This document shows, one piece after another, positions 1-5,932 of a stretch of 5,932 nucleotides of DNA. The stretch lies in NCBI GenBank assembly GCA_013205335.1, contig JABMNB010000770.1, positions 1 through 5,932 of the forward strand. The letters run 5' to 3'. Origin of the DNA: Rhodospirillales bacterium. Lineage in GTDB: Bacteria; Pseudomonadota; Alphaproteobacteria; Reyranellales; Reyranellaceae. The notes below the pieces were generated by a model, which was not told the DNA's origin, searched no databases, and saw only the letters and a program-made list of their open reading frames with translations. The translations under genes were made by a program, and so were the position numbers. The stretch's first letter is position 1; the number at the start of each line of letters is the position of its first letter.

Positions 1-2298
<2,298 letters not shown>

Positions 2299-2307
2299 GG
2301 CTCATTT

Positions 2308-2312
2308 CCTCC
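2308..2312 (-). promoter_or_regulatory. ribosome binding site of acs
   Basis: On the minus strand GGAGG (continuing as GGAGGAAA) lies 9 bases before the acs ATG at 2298. It is the strongest Shine-Dalgarno match I found in the window and fixes the acs start. A nearer ATG inside this leader is in another frame. Confidence 0.8.
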
Positions 2313-2342
2313 GGCTGGGGCTTTGCGCCCTGAATTGTCTGC

Positions 2343-2372
2343 GTTTTAGCCCGCGGTCGCCCGACACGGCAA
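2343..2372 (-). promoter_or_regulatory. possible sigma-70-type promoter for acs
   Basis: The 88-base gap between the nitroreductase stop and the acs start contains, on the minus strand, TTGCCG (2367-2372) and TAAAAC (2343-2348) separated by 18 bases. Each hexamer matches the consensus at 4 of 6 positions. Position and spacing suit a promoter giving acs its own transcription, but the match is weak and could be chance. No convincing terminator is visible in the gap, so read-through from the upstream genes is equally possible. Confidence 0.25.
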
Positions 2373-2386
2373 TTCGACTTTGGCCG

Positions 2387-3058
2387 TCACTCGCTGAACC
2401 ACGTGGTGAAGTCCTGGATCGGCGCGCGGTCGGTGATCAGGCTGTTGGGCACCACGTCCGGATCGGCATACCCGAGCGCCAGACCGCAGATCACCGTCTG
2501 GTCCTCGGGAATCTCCAGCTCGCGGCGAACCACATGCTGGTAGCGGCTGAACGCGGCCTGCGGGCAGGTGTGCAGGCCCTTCTCGCGCGCCAGCAGCATC
2601 AGCTGGTCGAGGAAGATGCCGCAGTCGATCCACTGGCCGTTGCCCATACGCTTCTCGACGGAGAGGATCATGCCGACCGGCGCGTCGAAGAATTCGTAGT
2701 TCTTGCGGAACTGCTTCAGCATGCCGGCGGCGTCGCCGCGCGGCACGCCGAGCAGGGTGTAGAGCTGCTTGCCGACAAGCTTGCGGCGCGCGTCGTAGAC
2801 TGGCGTCATTTCCTGGGGGTAGACGTTGTACTCGGCGCCTGGGCCGTTATCGCCGTCGTCCATTGCCTTCAGGATCGCCGATGAGAGCCGCTTCCGCGCG
2901 GCGCCCATGGTCACGTAGAGCTTCCACGGCTGCAGGTTGCCGTTCGACGCCGATCGATTGGCATTTTCGATGATCCATTCGATGTCGGCCTTGGCCACGG
3001 GATCGGGCTTGAAGACACGCATGGAGCGGCGGGAGTTGACGGCTTCGGATACACGCAT
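2387..3058 (-). CDS. nitroreductase-family flavoprotein
   Basis: A 223-residue protein with the nitroreductase fold, predicted to be a cytoplasmic FMN-dependent NAD(P)H oxidoreductase. Members reduce nitroaromatics, quinones, enones or, in special cases, other substrates. The N-terminal S-R-R-S-M-R-V-F (9-16) is the family's FMN-phosphate-binding Arg cluster. S-A-S-N-G-N-L-Q-P-W (36-45) is the conserved loop after the second helix, and G-L-A-L-G-Y-A-D (192-199) near the C-terminus is the typical strand and turn next to FMN. An insert at about 65-115 (Asp/Gly-rich, then Y-D-A-R-R-K) is the longer variant seen in family members that cover the flavin, so the length is normal. The start lies 6 bases after the VOC-hydrolase stop, with GGAG placed in the end of that gene, which suggests cotranscription and translational coupling. 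The substrate cannot be deduced. Confidence 0.9.
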   Translation of the reverse strand: MRVSEAVNSRRSMRVFKPDPVAKADIEWIIENANRSASNGNLQPWKLYVTMGAARKRLSSAILKAMDDGDNGPGAEYNVYPQEMTPVYDARRKLVGKQLYTLLGVPRGDAAGMLKQFRKNYEFFDAPVGMILSVEKRMGNGQWIDCGIFLDQLMLLAREKGLHTCPQAAFSRYQHVVRRELEIPEDQTVICGLALGYADPDVVPNSLITDRAPIQDFTTWFSE

Positions 3059-3064
3059 GGACGA

Positions 3065-4186
3065 CTAGCTCCGGATGAGATGACGACGCAGGAAGTCGAA
3101 CAGCTTGCGCCGCGCAGCGGCGCTCTGCTGCTCGGTGAAATAGTGGGTGGCGCCGGGGATCACGAAGGCCTCGGCATCCTTGCCGTGGGCAACCAGAGCC
3201 TCGGCCATGGCGAGCGACTGCTCGACCGGCACGTTCTCGTCGCGGTCGCCGTGCAGCAGCAGCACCGGCGCATCGATCTGGGCCACGCGCAGGATCGGCG
3301 AGCGCACCGGCAGGCCCTCGGGCCCGCAGAGATCGTCGAGATAGTCGCGCATGAACGGGTTGGCCTCGCGCCAGCGCGCAAGATCGGTCGGCGCGAAGAA
3401 CGAGGCGACCGCGCGCACCGGCGGCTTGTGGGCGGCGGCAAGCAGCGCCACCTGTCCGCCCATGGAGGCGCCGACCAGACCGATCCGGTCGCGGTCGACC
3501 AGCGGTCGCTTGGCCAGCCAGTCGATGGCGGCCAGCACGTCGAGCGGTTGGCGCAGGCCCTGGTCGTTCTCGCCTTCCGAGCCCAGCCAGCCGCGCAGCG
3601 ACAAAGCGAGGGCGGCATAGCCGTTGGCCGCGGCGGCGCGCGCCAGGCCCACCATGTTGTGGGCGTGTCCCGCGAAGCCATGCAGCAGGATCAGCGCCGG
3701 ATAAGGCGGCTGGCCGGCCTGCGGCTTGAAGAAGTAACCGCCCAGGGTGACACCATGGCCGGGCACCCGGACCTGCTCGGCGTCGGGAATGTCGGGCAGG
3801 TCGTCCCACCGGTGCATGACCTCGATGGGCACGCCGTCGGGATCGCGGAAGCCCACCGAATAGTAGCCGGGCGCAAGATAATCGAGTTCCTGCGGCGCCT
3901 GGATGATCTCCGCGCCCGCGTCGCGCAGCTCGGCGAAAACCTGGTCGACCTGGGCGCGGCTCTCGGCCGATACGGCAAGCCACAGGGCGCCTGGACCGTA
4001 GGAGATGCCGTGCTTGGCCTGGCGCATCACGAAATGGTCGTAGCCGCGCGACCACATCACCCGGTCGGGGCTGGCCCACACGCGGTGGAAGCCCAGCATG
4101 GGCAGCCACAGGCGATGGAACGCCACGGAACGCGAGAGATCGCTCACTTCGATGGCCGCCCCGGCGAAGGAAGAGCGAGGACGCAT
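3065..4186 (-). CDS. fusion of a VOC (glyoxalase-like) domain and a serine alpha/beta-hydrolase
   Basis: One uninterrupted 373-residue frame encodes two domains. Residues 1-126 form a VOC unit: E-V-S-D-L-S-R-S near the start, and F-R-D-P-D-G-V-P-I-E-V-M-H (113-125) as the last strand with the usual metal-ligand Glu (122). The two His ligands expected in strands 1 and 5 appear replaced (Gly9, Trp69 by my alignment), so metal catalysis is doubtful. A linker leads to an alpha/beta-hydrolase (about 146-373): oxyanion region L-L-H-G-F (167-171), nucleophile elbow G-A-S-M-G-G with Ser241, acid Asp316 in H-G-D-R-D-E-N-V-P, and His348 in G-A-T-H-Y-F. It resembles the dienelactone hydrolase and S9-esterase groups, but true dienelactone hydrolases use Cys as nucleophile, so an esterase is likelier. 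There is no signal peptide. The ATG overlaps the DinB-like stop by one base (TGATG); longer in-frame starts upstream would run through that gene. The substrate is unknown. Confidence 0.85.
   Translation of the reverse strand: MRPRSSFAGAAIEVSDLSRSVAFHRLWLPMLGFHRVWASPDRVMWSRGYDHFVMRQAKHGISYGPGALWLAVSAESRAQVDQVFAELRDAGAEIIQAPQELDYLAPGYYSVGFRDPDGVPIEVMHRWDDLPDIPDAEQVRVPGHGVTLGGYFFKPQAGQPPYPALILLHGFAGHAHNMVGLARAAAANGYAALALSLRGWLGSEGENDQGLRQPLDVLAAIDWLAKRPLVDRDRIGLVGASMGGQVALLAAAHKPPVRAVASFFAPTDLARWREANPFMRDYLDDLCGPEGLPVRSPILRVAQIDAPVLLLHGDRDENVPVEQSLAMAEALVAHGKDAEAFVIPGATHYFTEQQSAAARRKLFDFLRRHLIRS
3069..3072 (-). promoter_or_regulatory. ribosome binding site of the nitroreductase gene, inside the upstream gene
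   Basis: On the minus strand GGAG lies 10 bases before the nitroreductase ATG at 3058 and overlaps the last codons of the VOC-hydrolase gene (stop TAG at 3065-3067). A ribosome ending the upstream gene would sit on this site, so coupled translation is likely. Confidence 0.5.
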
Positions 4187-4740
4187 CAGCTCGGCTCGAG
4201 GCCCAGGGCCAGCAGCTCGTCGCGCCGCAGATGCTGCTCGCCGGCCAGGAAGAACTCGTCGAGCTGGGGGGGCTTGACCCTGGTGCCGGCCAGCATGGCA
4301 TGCGCCTGGCCGCGATGATGCGTCTGGTGCTGGAACAGATGCTCCAGGATCGAGATGACGCTGGACGGCGGCGGCGTTCGATTGGGGCGTGGCAGGGACA
4401 GACCCTCGGCCAGACTCGCCTCGGTCTGGCGCTCGCAGAAGGCAAGCAGCCGCCGGTCGCTGGCGATCTGCGCCTCGTACAGGGACGCGGCCTCGGGCAA
4501 ATCCGGTATCGGGTCGCCATAGCGCTGCAGCACCGTCGGATCGCGATGCAGCGCGTCGATGTAATAAACGTCGACCCAGAGGATGTGGTTGAGCGTGGCG
4601 CGCAGCGAGGGAAAGAAACCCGTGCGCGGTGCGGCGAACTCCTCCGCCGACAAAGCCTTGCAGGCCGTCAGCAGCCGTTGGTTCGCCCAGATGTTGTTGC
4701 GGGCCATGGCGACGGCATGGCCTGGAAGCCCCGTCGCCAT
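4186..4740 (-). CDS. DinB/YfiT-like putative metal-dependent protein
   Basis: A 184-residue protein of the DinB/YfiT four-helix-bundle superfamily. Family members bind a divalent metal, usually through three His, and some act as thiol transferases (bacillithiol, mycothiol or glutathione dependent) or hydrolases; others have no known activity. The N-terminal M-A-R-N-N-I-W-A-N-Q-R-L (12-23) is the usual first-helix signature. The likely ligands are His52 in T-L-N-H-I-L-W and His138 and His142 in Q-H-Q-T-H-H-R-G-Q, the H-x3-H pair followed by the family's HRGQ. The ATG at 4740 lies 20 bases after the aconitase stop with only a weak GGCGGA upstream. ATG at 4707 (Met12) is an alternative start, but has no better ribosome site. 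The stop overlaps the next start. Despite the family name, nothing here points to DNA damage induction. The real role is unknown. Confidence 0.85.
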   Translation of the reverse strand: MATGLPGHAVAMARNNIWANQRLLTACKALSAEEFAAPRTGFFPSLRATLNHILWVDVYYIDALHRDPTVLQRYGDPIPDLPEAASLYEAQIASDRRLLAFCERQTEASLAEGLSLPRPNRTPPPSSVISILEHLFQHQTHHRGQAHAMLAGTRVKPPQLDEFFLAGEQHLRRDELLALGLEPS

Positions 4741-4760
4741 GGGTCCCGTGTCCGCCGGCG

Positions 4761-5932
<1,172 letters not shown>

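Noticed and set aside
3080..4318. A 412-codon open frame on the plus strand opposite the VOC-hydrolase gene
   Set aside because: Same effect of high GC3 in the real gene. It crosses the boundary between two genes and has no recognisable motif.
2847..4520. A 557-codon minus-strand frame covering parts of three genes
   Set aside because: An Arg/Pro-rich out-of-frame translation with no domain; the three true genes account for the region.

Overview
The window looks like a stretch of chromosome from a high-GC proteobacterium. Alphaproteobacteria is the best guess, from the AcnA and Acs sequences and the GC-rich codon use, but this is an inference from general resemblance and not a database result. 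All genes except the first lie on the minus strand, so the main block reads from right to left.

Layout from left to right: (1) the C-terminal part of a c-type cytochrome on the plus strand, cut by the left edge just before its CxxCH haem motif; (2) a complete acetyl-CoA synthetase gene (acs) on the minus strand, convergent with the cytochrome and only 26 bases from it; (3) an 88-base gap holding the acs ribosome binding site and a possible weak promoter; (4) a nitroreductase-family flavoprotein; (5) a two-domain protein that fuses a VOC (glyoxalase-like) domain to a serine alpha/beta-hydrolase; (6) a DinB/YfiT-like four-helix metal-binding protein; (7) the C-terminal ~390 residues of aconitase A, cut by the right edge.

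The genes acnA, dinB-like, VOC-hydrolase and nitroreductase are packed with gaps of 20, -1 and 6 bases and so probably form one transcription unit. acs follows after 88 bases and may be cotranscribed or have its own promoter. AcnA and Acs belong to central carbon metabolism (TCA/glyoxylate cycle and acetate activation). The three small genes between them look like accessory or detoxification enzymes whose substrates cannot be read from the sequence.

The most striking signal is compositional. Codon third positions change abruptly inside acs near base 1120-1140: about 9% A/T-ending codons on the N-terminal side, about 26% on the C-terminal side, and about 33% in the adjoining cytochrome gene. 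The reading frame is intact across the break. This suggests that the left ~1.1 kb came from a different source by homologous recombination within acs, or that the contig is a chimera. I see no defence system, mobile element, CRISPR array or RNA gene.
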